From contig CALWKL010000058.1 of assembly GCA_944381255.1 (NCBI GenBank), positions 1 to 14,834 on the forward strand: a stretch of 14,834 nt of DNA, written 5' to 3'. Position 1 is the first letter of the stretch; the number at the start of each line of letters is the position of its first letter. Below the pieces are notes generated by a model. It was not told the DNA's origin, made no database searches, and was given only the letters and a program-made list of their open reading frames with translations. The position numbers and the translations under genes are program-made. Below are positions 6,999 through 14,126 of the stretch, piece by piece. Source of the stretch: an uncultured Clostridia bacterium. GTDB lineage: Bacteria > Bacillota > Clostridia > Christensenellales > UBA1242.

Positions 6999-7466
6999 AT
7001 GGACAAAAACTACCAGATTAATGTGGTCAATGCAGAAGATATACAGAAACAGTCCAACACTGATACTGCGCAAATTTTGCCCGAAAATACACCAAATACC
7101 CCTATCCAGAATAACCCTACAGAAAAGCCAAAGGAATTGCGTACAGGTTTATTGATTGGCGGATTAATTACATTCTTTATTTCTATTTGCTTTTTGACTA
7201 TTACATTTTCATTTATTTATCAAACCTTAGATGTATCAACTGAGGCAAATCAAGCCTTTTCATTCTTGTTATTTGTATTGACTTATGGATGGCTAACTTA
7301 TATACCAGGAGTACTTTTTGCAATAATTGCATTGATTCTAAATCCTTTTGTAATCAGGTCTCAAAGTAAAGGGCAAAAAGCAGTGGGAATTATATTTACA
7401 ATTCTATCAGTAATATTAGTACTAACATATTTATTCATAGCTCTTTTTATGTCTGCCCTAGTCTAG
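6999..7466 (+). CDS. Small multi-pass membrane protein of unknown function
   Basis: No family recognised. The 155-residue protein has a polar N-terminal tail (1-47) rich in Asn, Gln, Thr and Pro, with repeated NTP/NNP motifs, and then three long hydrophobic segments at about 50-73, 87-114 and 128-154, with a short basic loop RSQSKGQK between the last two. No signal peptide is seen; the tail is probably cytosolic or a disordered surface tail. An upstream TTG would add 12 residues, but it lies inside the promoter spacer, and ATG 6999 is preceded by AAGGAGG with 6-nt spacing. It is divergent from the YugP-like gene and followed by its own terminator. Confidence 0.85.
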   Translation: MDKNYQINVVNAEDIQKQSNTDTAQILPENTPNTPIQNNPTEKPKELRTGLLIGGLITFFISICFLTITFSFIYQTLDVSTEANQAFSFLLFVLTYGWLTYIPGVLFAIIALILNPFVIRSQSKGQKAVGIIFTILSVILVLTYLFIALFMSALV

Positions 7467-7493
7467 TTGACTATATCTAAGTTTATAACTATT

Positions 7494-7528
7494 AAATTCA
7501 TAGTGCGACTATGAATTTTTTTATTTTT
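7494..7528 (+). terminator. Intrinsic terminator after the membrane-protein gene
   Basis: A 9-bp stem AATTCATAG/CTATGAATT (7495-7503 with 7509-7517), a 5-base loop and long T runs. Confidence 0.88.
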
Positions 7529-7620
7529 TTATTTTAGATTAAATTTCGTGATAATTTGAATGCTTTTACGCATATTTTACGCAGTGTTTAGTTGAATTTT
7601 GTGCAAAAAGTAATAAATAC

Positions 7621-7649
7621 TTGAAAAAAATTATACTATGTGTTATAGT
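7621..7649 (+). promoter_or_regulatory. Extended -10 promoter of the TS-like operon
   Basis: TTGAAA (7621-7626), a 17-nt spacer and TGTTATAGT (TGn plus -10 box at 7644-7649). Transcription would begin near 7656, leaving a leader of only about 12 nt that includes GGAG. Confidence 0.75.
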
Positions 7650-7667
7650 CTATAATGGAGTGAAAAA

Positions 7668-8399
7668 ATGATTACTAAAATTGAAAATGTTGGCTTTGTA
7701 GTATATGGAGACACTATTGGCAAATTGTGGCTTGATATGATAGAGACAATATTAAAGAATGGCATTTATGAATTAGATGAGAATCGAGGTAGATTCGCAG
7801 TCAAAAATCTGCGCTTTGCCTCAGGCATAGCCAATTCTACCGACAAATTAATTGAAAAATATGGCGACAAGAAAAAGATAGATGCTATGAAAAAAGTGAT
7901 GTTTGAATCTGATATTATGGAAGATTTTGACATTACTCCATCTTTTAGAGTGGGTGCAAAAAGTTATAAAAAGCGTATAGAAGAAGGCAAAATGATTGAT
8001 TTTGTAGTAGCGCGCTTGTCCAAAATACCAGAGTCAAAAAAAGCGGTAATGGTATTCCCTACTTATGAAGATTATGAGGCAGTACTCAAAAGTCCATGGA
8101 ACGACTATTTACCTTGTATCACTGCACTTCAATTTAGAATTAACCAAAGAAACAACAAAAATTATCTTGACTTGACTCTTTTTATGCGTTCTTGGGACGG
8201 ATTTCAAAAAGGCGCAGGAGATTTGCTGGTAATATCAATGTTGGGCGACATTGTCCGTGAGAAATTACAAAAAAACCTAAATATACCGATAGAATGTGGT
8301 AGACTTGACGGCTTAGTAACAGACATTCACATTTACGAAAATACCTACCAAAATGCTCAAGAAGTACATTTTGCTTATAAAACGGAAAAGGAACAATAG
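7668..8399 (+). CDS. Thymidylate-synthase-like enzyme with Asn-to-Asp switch, predicted (d)CMP-directed
   Basis: 243 residues; the C-terminal two thirds align by eye with thymidylate synthase. PESKKAV (121-127) sits at the dimer-partner phosphate site (PDSRR in E. coli, Arg replaced by Lys). LPC holds the nucleophile Cys150, with QF at 155-156. LFMRSWDGF (171-179) matches LYQRSCDVF, keeping the Arg, Ser and Asp of the dUMP pocket. DIHIY (219-223) matches the conserved Asp-x-His-x-Tyr. The Asn that recognises uracil (N177 in E. coli) aligns without gaps to Asp185. T4 dCMP hydroxymethylase has Asp here, so C5 methylation or hydroxymethylation of a cytosine nucleotide is predicted. The His after the Cys is Ile, and the Trp-rich N-terminal region of TS is missing. 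First gene of a tight operon; the stop abuts the next start. It could instead be a divergent or archaeal-type TS. Confidence 0.87.
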   Translation: MITKIENVGFVVYGDTIGKLWLDMIETILKNGIYELDENRGRFAVKNLRFASGIANSTDKLIEKYGDKKKIDAMKKVMFESDIMEDFDITPSFRVGAKSYKKRIEEGKMIDFVVARLSKIPESKKAVMVFPTYEDYEAVLKSPWNDYLPCITALQFRINQRNNKNYLDLTLFMRSWDGFQKGAGDLLVISMLGDIVREKLQKNLNIPIECGRLDGLVTDIHIYENTYQNAQEVHFAYKTEKEQ

Positions 8400-8495
8400 A
8401 TGGATTCATTGTTAGTATATAATAACGAATTATTGAAAAAACGTGGTTGGATATCACAAATACCGAAATCAAAAAAAGCGGTGATGCTATTCTCT
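8019..8495 (+). repeat. 42-bp similar segments in two adjacent genes
   Basis: Segments 8019-8060 (TS-like gene) and 8454-8495 (PP-loop gene) align without gaps at about 34 of 42 bases, including an identical 14-base core TCAAAAAAAGCGGT. Both are read in the same phase, as SKIPESKKAVMVF and SQIPKSKKAVMLF. Each fits a functional motif of its own family, so chance plus a shared A-rich core is possible; a small gene conversion is the alternative. Confidence 0.5.
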
Positions 8496-9158
8496 GGCGG
8501 ATATGATTCTACCATAACGGCAGCACGACTTATTCAAGATTTTGGTATGGAACTATACCCTATTTATTTTGAACGAGGAGCAAGAAATAAGGAAGGCGAA
8601 CTTCGTTCTGTAGCTTATTATACTCAATATTTGCGTCAAAGATACGGCAAGGATAAATTTCATGATGTGCTAATACCCGAAATCAATATTCCACCCAAAG
8701 AAATAAAGGACAGATTACAAGATTATGCCAAGACGCACTGCTACCCTATGCGAGATTTTATAATGGAGATGCTAGCAGTACAATATGCCGCCTCTATTAG
8801 TGAAGAAGTTCGCACAATATGCAATGGTGTAATTGCCAATGATTACGAGGCAAGTCTAATAATTAACCGAATTAATACTTTGGCAATTTGTGAGATGACG
8901 AAAGAAAACGATTGGAATATTCTGTCTATAAACATTGATACCCAAATAAGTCCTAAAATATTTAGTAAACACGATGAAATCAAATGGGCAGAACAAAATA
9001 ATTTTGATGACACTCACACTCTTACTTGCTGGACTCCAATTATTCAAGGCAATGAAATATATCATTGCGGAGAATGCGAAGCTTGTAGAGAAAGGCAAAA
9101 TGAATTTAAAATCGCACAAGTAGTAGACAAAACAAAATATTATGCAAAGGAAAAGTAA
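8400..9158 (+). CDS. QueC-like PP-loop ATPase (ExsB family)
   Basis: 252 residues. The PP-loop SGGYDST (32-38) binds ATP pyrophosphate. A QueC-type zinc site closes the protein: Cys210, Cys223, Cys226 and Cys229 in CW...HCGECEACRER, as in the C...CGxCxxC-x-xR pattern of QueC. YPMRDF (115-120) stands where QueC has its GRN loop. QueC turns 7-carboxy-7-deazaguanine into preQ0 by adenylating the carboxylate and adding ammonia, but no queD or queE is near. QueC paralogues also occur in defence systems and specialised pathways, so the substrate here may be another carboxylate or a partner's product. An N-terminal extension of about 24 residues precedes the PP-loop strand. ATG directly follows the TS-like stop. 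The gene overlaps the NUDIX start by one base (TAATG), so the three products should be made together. Confidence 0.9.
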   Translation: MDSLLVYNNELLKKRGWISQIPKSKKAVMLFSGGYDSTITAARLIQDFGMELYPIYFERGARNKEGELRSVAYYTQYLRQRYGKDKFHDVLIPEINIPPKEIKDRLQDYAKTHCYPMRDFIMEMLAVQYAASISEEVRTICNGVIANDYEASLIINRINTLAICEMTKENDWNILSINIDTQISPKIFSKHDEIKWAEQNNFDDTHTLTCWTPIIQGNEIYHCGECEACRERQNEFKIAQVVDKTKYYAKEK

Positions 9159-9664
9159 TGAAAAAAACAGTTATCTGCCAAGATGTATTTGGCAACAAAT
9201 ATGAGACCCCTGTTGAAGATTTGCATATTAGAGTAGGTATCTATGCAATAATCATTCAAGACCACAAGATTTTGCTATCACACCAATGGGACGGCTATGG
9301 CTTGATAGGTGGCAGACTAGAAAAAGGTGAAACGGTAGAGGAAGCTTTGATTCGAGAAGTAAAGGAAGAAACAGGGCTTGATATTTGCCCTGGCGAAATA
9401 ATATATCAAACTACAAAGTTTTTCAAAAGAAACCAAAATGCAGAGCCCCACCAATCTGTACAATTATATTTTACTCACAGCAAATTATCAGGTAATATTT
9501 CTACTAATGGTATTACTCAAGAAGAGAAACAGTATACCTATGACATACCAGAATGGGTTGACCTTAACGATTTAAATAAAATTACCTTTAGACACAGTGT
9601 AAGCCTTGATACCTTAATCAATGCATACCAAAACTATTGTTTAAAAACAAAAAAGGAGAATTAA
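9158..9664 (+). CDS. NUDIX hydrolase
   Basis: 168 residues with a full Nudix box at 52-74 (GRLEKGE, seven residues, REVKEETGL), which binds the Mg2+ used to hydrolyse a nucleoside diphosphate linked to another group. The N-terminal 25 residues (with QDVFGNKYETPV) form a short extension, and the C-terminus has a WVDLNDL element common in these folds. The exact substrate cannot be read from the box. As third gene of the TS-like operon it could convert a modified nucleoside triphosphate to the monophosphate, or clear the unmodified nucleotide, in the way that phage dCTPase clears dCTP. Its stop codon lies inside the stem of the terminator shared with the opposite operon. Confidence 0.93.
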   Translation: MKKTVICQDVFGNKYETPVEDLHIRVGIYAIIIQDHKILLSHQWDGYGLIGGRLEKGETVEEALIREVKEETGLDICPGEIIYQTTKFFKRNQNAEPHQSVQLYFTHSKLSGNISTNGITQEEKQYTYDIPEWVDLNDLNKITFRHSVSLDTLINAYQNYCLKTKKEN

Positions 9665-9684
9665 AATATTAATTCTCCGTTTTT
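9649..9684. terminator. Bidirectional terminator containing both stop codons
   Basis: A perfect 10-bp stem GGAGAATTAA/TTAATTCTCC (9655-9664 with 9669-9678) and an AATA loop, with A6 before it and T5 after it, so both strands end in a U run. The NUDIX stop (9662-9664) and the CYTH stop (9669-9671) form the top of the stem; only the 4-base loop separates the genes. Confidence 0.9.
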
Positions 9685-10148
9685 AATTCTATATCCTTTA
9701 TCTCTTCGTAGACTCTGTCTACATCTTCTTTTACACCTTCGATAGCCATAACCTTGTTCCTAGACTTAATGTAGTAGTCCATTTCAAATATTACATTACC
9801 CTTTACGAAGACTCGCCTGCGTCTAATATAAGACCCATCTTTTTTAGTATATCCCAAAAACTCCAAGATAGACTCTACCGCTTCGTCATCTTCAAAGACT
9901 AGAGGTAGTGTCTCTCTACGCTCTTTTATGAGAGCCTTTGAGTCATCTGCATCTTTAAAATCTAATACTTTTTTAGGAGTGCCTTTTTTGGGTAAATCGA
10001 CTTTTATACGAGCAGTCGTATTATTATCAGCCTTTAGCACTCGCCCCATTTGCTTGACATCACTCTTTAATTCATAACCATTTTTTATACAATATTCTAT
10101 GTACGGCTTAAGTGATTTGACTTTAAAACTATACTCATATTCCATCAT
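9669..10148 (-). CDS. CYTH-like triphosphate tunnel metalloenzyme
   Basis: 159 residues with the CYTH (class IV adenylate cyclase / thiamine triphosphatase) plan: an N-terminal EYEYSFKV strand (3-10), TARIKVDL (44-51), basic KERRE (about 76-80), EDDEAVESILEFLGYTK (87-103), RRRR (109-112), then FEMDYY (121-126). The pattern of alternating basic and acidic strands binds a triphosphate and metal. The signature ExExK is altered to E3-Y-E5-Y-S7, with Lys displaced to position 9. Members hydrolyse inorganic or organic triphosphates or make cAMP; I cannot choose. The start overlaps the upstream stop by 4 bases (ATGA), and GGAGAAG lies 5 nt before it. A second ATG follows immediately. Last gene of a five-gene operon. 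Confidence 0.82.
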   Translation of the reverse strand: MMEYEYSFKVKSLKPYIEYCIKNGYELKSDVKQMGRVLKADNNTTARIKVDLPKKGTPKKVLDFKDADDSKALIKERRETLPLVFEDDEAVESILEFLGYTKKDGSYIRRRRVFVKGNVIFEMDYYIKSRNKVMAIEGVKEDVDRVYEEIKDIELKTEN

Positions 10149-11629
10149 AATATCTTCTCCATTTCATTAAAATTATTAGTTACTTTGTCTTGCTGGTACT
10201 CTGCTAGTTTAGGATTTGGATACATAAATCTAGTCATAATTTGTTGCTCTGGATATGCTATTAAAAAATGCAGACTAGCTTCAGCAGGATTATCTGTAGA
10301 ATGAACCAAATTTGTAGACCACTTTTCCCACAGCATACTTTGACCATCTAGCCAAGTATACTCTTTGCCATAATAATTTCCTGCTAATTCTTGCCTCAAT
10401 ACTTTCTTTTCGGCACCGATTTTTTTTGCATCACCCTGTACCAAATAAACATTAGCAGGTCCCGTCATCTGTCTCTCTATCGCTAAGCCTACTGAATGAG
10501 AAAAGTTGAGTGGTTTGATATCAGTCAATAATTTCTCTTGACCCAGGTTGGTATCGTATTCACACTTAACCTTGTCTACTTTGTCAAACATTCTGCTTTT
10601 AATAGTTTCTTGAGCGTTTATAGCATAAGCAGATGGCTTTATCATAATCACATTACAATTATTATCTAAGCACCATCTAGGAGTAACTCGAGAGGCGACT
10701 ACTACATCACCATCTATTTTGACTTTTAATTCAGCGCTAGGCTCTAGCTTAATGAGTTCTCCCTGAATTTGTTGAGCAAGTTCTATCTGCCTATGTTGTA
10801 TAGAAGCCTTAATTATATCCGTTTTTTCTGTATTAAGCCCCAAGAGTTCGTTATGCCAAATATCAATTTGTTTTATTAACAAAGCATCTCTTTCGCCTCG
10901 CTTAATTATATCTATCATTGATTTTTGCGCATTTTCATCATCAATATTTATATAAGGGTTCAATCTACTCGCCTTAGCAAGCATTTCTTTATCTGTTTTT
11001 TGTCCCATATTTGCCATTGCTTTATAGCATTTTGCAAGCAACCCGGTATAAATAGGACTATTCATTGTATCAATATTATTTAGATACATCTTTGCTTTTT
11101 CAAAATTTATTTCCCCTACTTTTGCTTTGTATAATATTTTTCGCAAATTACTTATTGTACTAATGTTATCACTTGTGATTGTAGTATAATTTTCAAATAG
11201 TTTTTCTTTTTGCAAATCTGCAACTTTACCATATCCATACCCTATCAAAGGTGTAGCATCAAAAAAGTATTCCTTATTATTGTCATCTTCTACAATCACA
11301 GCAAAGCGCTCACTCGGCATATCTTTTGGGTCAAAGCTTCGCCTACCACACAATACATATCTATGATTTTTGCCAATGTTTAAGTATTTTAAATACTCTA
11401 TACTAGCCAGCGCCGCAGTATGACAATCACCTACTAGGCTCTCCACATCTTCATCTGGATTAGGACAATCTTTAAAAATCATTGATTGCCTTACAATATC
11501 ACAGACAACCTGCAGTTTTGCCTGAAAATCTAACTCTCTAAAAGGTTTAGTAAATTCACAATGAGAAAAAGTACCTTCTTCTTCTATAATAGCCTCCAAT
11601 TCGTCTAGTTTGGGTAAAAGTTTGTTCAT
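10145..11629 (-). CDS. Protein of unknown function with transglutaminase-like N-terminal domain
   Basis: 494 residues, cytosolic by appearance. Residues 36-130 resemble a transglutaminase/papain-like core: a helix starting GDCHTAALASIEYL with Cys69, a following strand HRYVLCGRR (89-97), and ERFAVIVEDDNN then YFFDATP (107-127), where the family has HAWVEV and a catalytic Asp in LDPT; Asp124 fits. The His position appears to be Arg108, so activity is doubtful. Residues 140-225 look helical and repeat-like (YKAKVGEINFEKAKMYLNN, then YTGLLAKCYKAMANMGQK), perhaps TPR. The C-terminal part (about 300-494) is unrecognised, with WCLDNN, ERQMTGPANVYLVQGD and NYYGKEYTWLDGQ as notable stretches. It overlaps its neighbours by 4 bases on both sides, so it is co-translated with the glycosyltransferase and the CYTH protein. 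Confidence 0.8.
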   Translation of the reverse strand: MNKLLPKLDELEAIIEEEGTFSHCEFTKPFRELDFQAKLQVVCDIVRQSMIFKDCPNPDEDVESLVGDCHTAALASIEYLKYLNIGKNHRYVLCGRRSFDPKDMPSERFAVIVEDDNNKEYFFDATPLIGYGYGKVADLQKEKLFENYTTITSDNISTISNLRKILYKAKVGEINFEKAKMYLNNIDTMNSPIYTGLLAKCYKAMANMGQKTDKEMLAKASRLNPYINIDDENAQKSMIDIIKRGERDALLIKQIDIWHNELLGLNTEKTDIIKASIQHRQIELAQQIQGELIKLEPSAELKVKIDGDVVVASRVTPRWCLDNNCNVIMIKPSAYAINAQETIKSRMFDKVDKVKCEYDTNLGQEKLLTDIKPLNFSHSVGLAIERQMTGPANVYLVQGDAKKIGAEKKVLRQELAGNYYGKEYTWLDGQSMLWEKWSTNLVHSTDNPAEASLHFLIAYPEQQIMTRFMYPNPKLAEYQQDKVTNNFNEMEKIL

Positions 11630-12885
11630 TCATTCTCCTCCAATAATTCAGTAATAAAACCTTTTAAATTTTCATAAAAGTCATATTTTTGTCTAATAAC
11701 TTTTTGAGACCGCCTATTCATTTCCATTATATCATAATTATTAAAATATTGCTTAATTTTTTTTGCACTTTCTGACATATTATTTAAATCCACCAAAATT
11801 CCATCTTTTGTATCATCTATTTGCTCTCTTAATCCACCCCTATCGTTAGCGACAATCAAGATATTATCACGATTCAATCTGCGAACCTCATTAATAATTA
11901 GCCCCATAGGCTCTCGCTCCGATGGAATTAACAAAACCATATTTTTGCTAAAATTATTCAATATGTATTGAGAAAAATTGAAAGGCGGGTCAACGAATAA
12001 GTCGCAACCCACATCTTGAGCCACTCTCTTATATTCGTCAATTATAGGGTCATATTCGCCATAAGTCCTAGCAATTATAACCGTAGGCAAGCCTAATTCC
12101 CGTTTTAATAACATTGCTCCAGTTAGATTTTTGTCTTCCTCCGCTCTAGCAAAAGCAAGTAAAATAGAGTCATATCCTTTAATTTTTTCAAATAATTCGC
12201 TAATTTTTGGGTCAAAGTATAATTTTTCATTTTCAAAGAACAACTCACCATTAGTTATATTTAAAATTTTACTATCTTTTAATTTATAATCAGATTCGAG
12301 GTGCTTTGCCATATATTCACATATTGCACCGACATAGCAAAATTTAGTTTTATTTATATGCTCTATAGCACGACTTTCCCACGCCAATTCTTTTTCTCTA
12401 ATATATTTAAAATTTTCTAATTTAGAGCTTGCTTGGAAAATCTTGGTAGTAGAATGTGGTATCCATACAATTATATGCTTATTGCTTGATGGCAACATAT
12501 AGCTAAGTCCAGCAAAAGGGGTATCATTAAAGATAGTTATTACCTTGTCATATTCATCTAAATCAATACTATTTATCTTTTGTGCAGTATTTTTACACAA
12601 AATATCCCAATTTTCGTAGTTTCCAAAGCCACTTTTACCCTCTGTACCATTTTGCACAAAGAAAATTTCCACATTTTCTAATTTTTTGTGCTCATCTAGG
12701 GTAGTTTTGGAATATCCAAAAGAATTTTCATAATACACTGGGCTAAATAAGTTTATTTTATATTCAAGACCGAGTTCATCTAAATATTTTTTTATTGCTT
12801 TTATATATCTTTTTACCATAGTGCCCACACCAGCATAATGGCTAGCAATACCATCATGAGCACATAAATTTACTAATAATTTCAT
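11626..12885 (-). CDS. GT-B (GT4-type) glycosyltransferase
   Basis: 419 residues forming two Rossmann-like halves. The N-terminal half has an acceptor-side loop SHYAGVGTMVKR (15-26) and VWIPHST (140-146). The C-terminal half has FARAEEDKN (245-253; Arg248 and Lys252 fit the donor phosphate clamp) and the EX7E element EPMGLIINE (325-333), followed by ANDRGGLREQI (346-356) and DGILVDLNN, all typical of retaining GT4 enzymes that use nucleotide sugars. No signal peptide or membrane anchor is present, so a soluble acceptor or a membrane-face acceptor is possible. GAGGT lies 5 nt before the ATG, inside the end of the kinase gene, which it overlaps by 32 bp; it overlaps the next gene by 4 bp. It is unrelated in fold to the GT2 at 4432. 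Confidence 0.9.
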   Translation of the reverse strand: MKLLVNLCAHDGIASHYAGVGTMVKRYIKAIKKYLDELGLEYKINLFSPVYYENSFGYSKTTLDEHKKLENVEIFFVQNGTEGKSGFGNYENWDILCKNTAQKINSIDLDEYDKVITIFNDTPFAGLSYMLPSSNKHIIVWIPHSTTKIFQASSKLENFKYIREKELAWESRAIEHINKTKFCYVGAICEYMAKHLESDYKLKDSKILNITNGELFFENEKLYFDPKISELFEKIKGYDSILLAFARAEEDKNLTGAMLLKRELGLPTVIIARTYGEYDPIIDEYKRVAQDVGCDLFVDPPFNFSQYILNNFSKNMVLLIPSEREPMGLIINEVRRLNRDNILIVANDRGGLREQIDDTKDGILVDLNNMSESAKKIKQYFNNYDIMEMNRRSQKVIRQKYDFYENLKGFITELLEENE

Positions 12886-13408
12886 TCGCTACCTCATCTA
12901 GCATTTCATATTTATATTGCTTAATTGTTAGATTTTTTACATACTTTTTGCAGTTATACAAAGAAATTGCTTCCATTAATTTTTGATTTTCTACCGTACC
13001 GTGTGGGCAGGTTGAATCATTATACCTTAATTGATAACTCTGCTCCTCCCCTATCAAATAGTAAACAACGACATTATCACTTTGCAAAAAAGGAATCCAT
13101 TTTAAAAACCACTCTTTTACCAAATTTAAATCAAAGAAAAAATCCTTGTCCACTATATATTTTGTTTCGTTAAAAGACAAAGTACTAATAGGGCCTCGGT
13201 CAACTATCCACAACCCATCTTTTTCACACGCTAATTTTGCATCATCATTTGCCATAAAATCTAATGTAGTCGCTTCTTTTTGTATAGCCCTTTGAATAAA
13301 TAGCTCATCTACGGTGTACACATTGTCCAAATTTTTACTTTTTATTTGTTGCAGTAACGTTGATTTACCGACCTTTGGCAAACCCTCCAAAATAACAATT
13401 TTACGCAT
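12854..13408 (-). CDS. P-loop kinase, deoxynucleoside/nucleotide-kinase-like
   Basis: 184 residues starting with a strand and Walker A loop GLPKVGKST (9-17). VDELF (32-36) is in the place of the substrate-binding Glu of deoxynucleoside kinases, and WIVDRGPIS (66-74) gives the DR motif seen in thymidylate and deoxynucleoside kinases. A lid-like region follows (LRYND near 127-131), with a Cys/His pair in CPHG. It should move a phosphate from ATP to a small molecule, most likely a nucleoside or nucleoside monophosphate; other small-molecule kinases of this fold cannot be excluded. It starts 22 bp after the HD gene with an unusual G7 ribosome site, and ends 32 bp inside the glycosyltransferase gene. 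Confidence 0.85.
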   Translation of the reverse strand: MRKIVILEGLPKVGKSTLLQQIKSKNLDNVYTVDELFIQRAIQKEATTLDFMANDDAKLACEKDGLWIVDRGPISTLSFNETKYIVDKDFFFDLNLVKEWFLKWIPFLQSDNVVVYYLIGEEQSYQLRYNDSTCPHGTVENQKLMEAISLYNCKKYVKNLTIKQYKYEMLDEVANEIISKFMCS

Positions 13409-13412
13409 ACTT

Positions 13413-13419
13413 CCCCCCC
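13413..13419 (-). promoter_or_regulatory. Homopolymeric G7 ribosome binding site of the kinase gene
   Basis: On the minus strand seven G followed by AAGT lead straight to ATG 13408. There is no AGGAGG here. The tract probably serves as the Shine-Dalgarno, and its length could vary by slippage. Confidence 0.55.
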
Positions 13420-13430
13420 ATAAAACAATG

Positions 13431-14120
13431 CTATCTAGAAATTTTGTTGATTTTAATAAAATATTCTGTAAAAATTTTTTTATCCTTTACAAGGATAGAA
13501 ATTTCCTTTTTAAAACGTTCTGTACTAGGGTCAACAATAATATTTTTATTAATATTCAATCCCCTCTCGCCATACATGACTACAAAGTACTTGTAGCTAT
13601 CTTCCACCATTTCGCCTAAAGTCATTAGAGGATAATATCTTAACCTAAAATTGTATAGCCGTTGCATCACTACTTGTACATCTGTATCACAATCGGCTGT
13701 CCTGAGTATTTTAGCATAGATATTTAATTTATCAATAGGTTGCACTGTATCATGATAAAGTAAAATTTCTCGCATTTCTTGCCTTTGCGTTATAGTAAAG
13801 TAAGGAAACAGGTTTTCGTCATTAAAAAACTTTTCTGCACAAATTTGTTCGTGCTTTTTGTAATCAATATAGTGCGCTATGTCATGATATACCGCCAAGG
13901 TATATACTATGTTATAATTAATCTCCCCCTCATACATATCCGCAAAATGCAAACTTCTAGAAATAACATACTCAGCATGATTTAGATTATGCGCATCATC
14001 GTTGAGTAAATAATATGGTAAAATATTTTTATTAAGATAACTAGAAAGTTTAGTATCCAGTTTATCCGAATACTTATTACAAAGGTAGTTAATATTTGAC
14101 AGTATCACATCTTTATTCAT
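13431..14120 (-). CDS. HD-domain phosphohydrolase
   Basis: 229 residues, cytosolic. Metal ligands of an HD domain are in the expected order: His48 in NLNHAEYV, the His79-Asp80 pair in AVYHDIAHY, His90, His123 in LLYHD and Asp143 in RTADCD. Such proteins hydrolyse phosphate esters of nucleotides or related small molecules; the HD plus downstream His layout resembles the uncharacterised metal-dependent phosphohydrolases more than RelA/SpoT or HD-GYP. The C-terminal third (about 150-229) is a non-conserved-looking helical extension. First gene of a five-gene operon. The ATG has no Shine-Dalgarno sequence, and a good promoter ends only 6 nt before it, so the mRNA may be leaderless. Confidence 0.9.
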   Translation of the reverse strand: MNKDVILSNINYLCNKYSDKLDTKLSSYLNKNILPYYLLNDDAHNLNHAEYVISRSLHFADMYEGEINYNIVYTLAVYHDIAHYIDYKKHEQICAEKFFNDENLFPYFTITQRQEMREILLYHDTVQPIDKLNIYAKILRTADCDTDVQVVMQRLYNFRLRYYPLMTLGEMVEDSYKYFVVMYGERGLNINKNIIVDPSTERFKKEISILVKDKKIFTEYFIKINKISR

Positions 14121-14126
14121 ATAAAG

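Noticed and set aside
7668..8399. Calling the TS-like gene thyA
   Set aside because: The uracil-selecting Asn is Asp, the His after the catalytic Cys is missing, and the N-terminal TS region is not recognisable.
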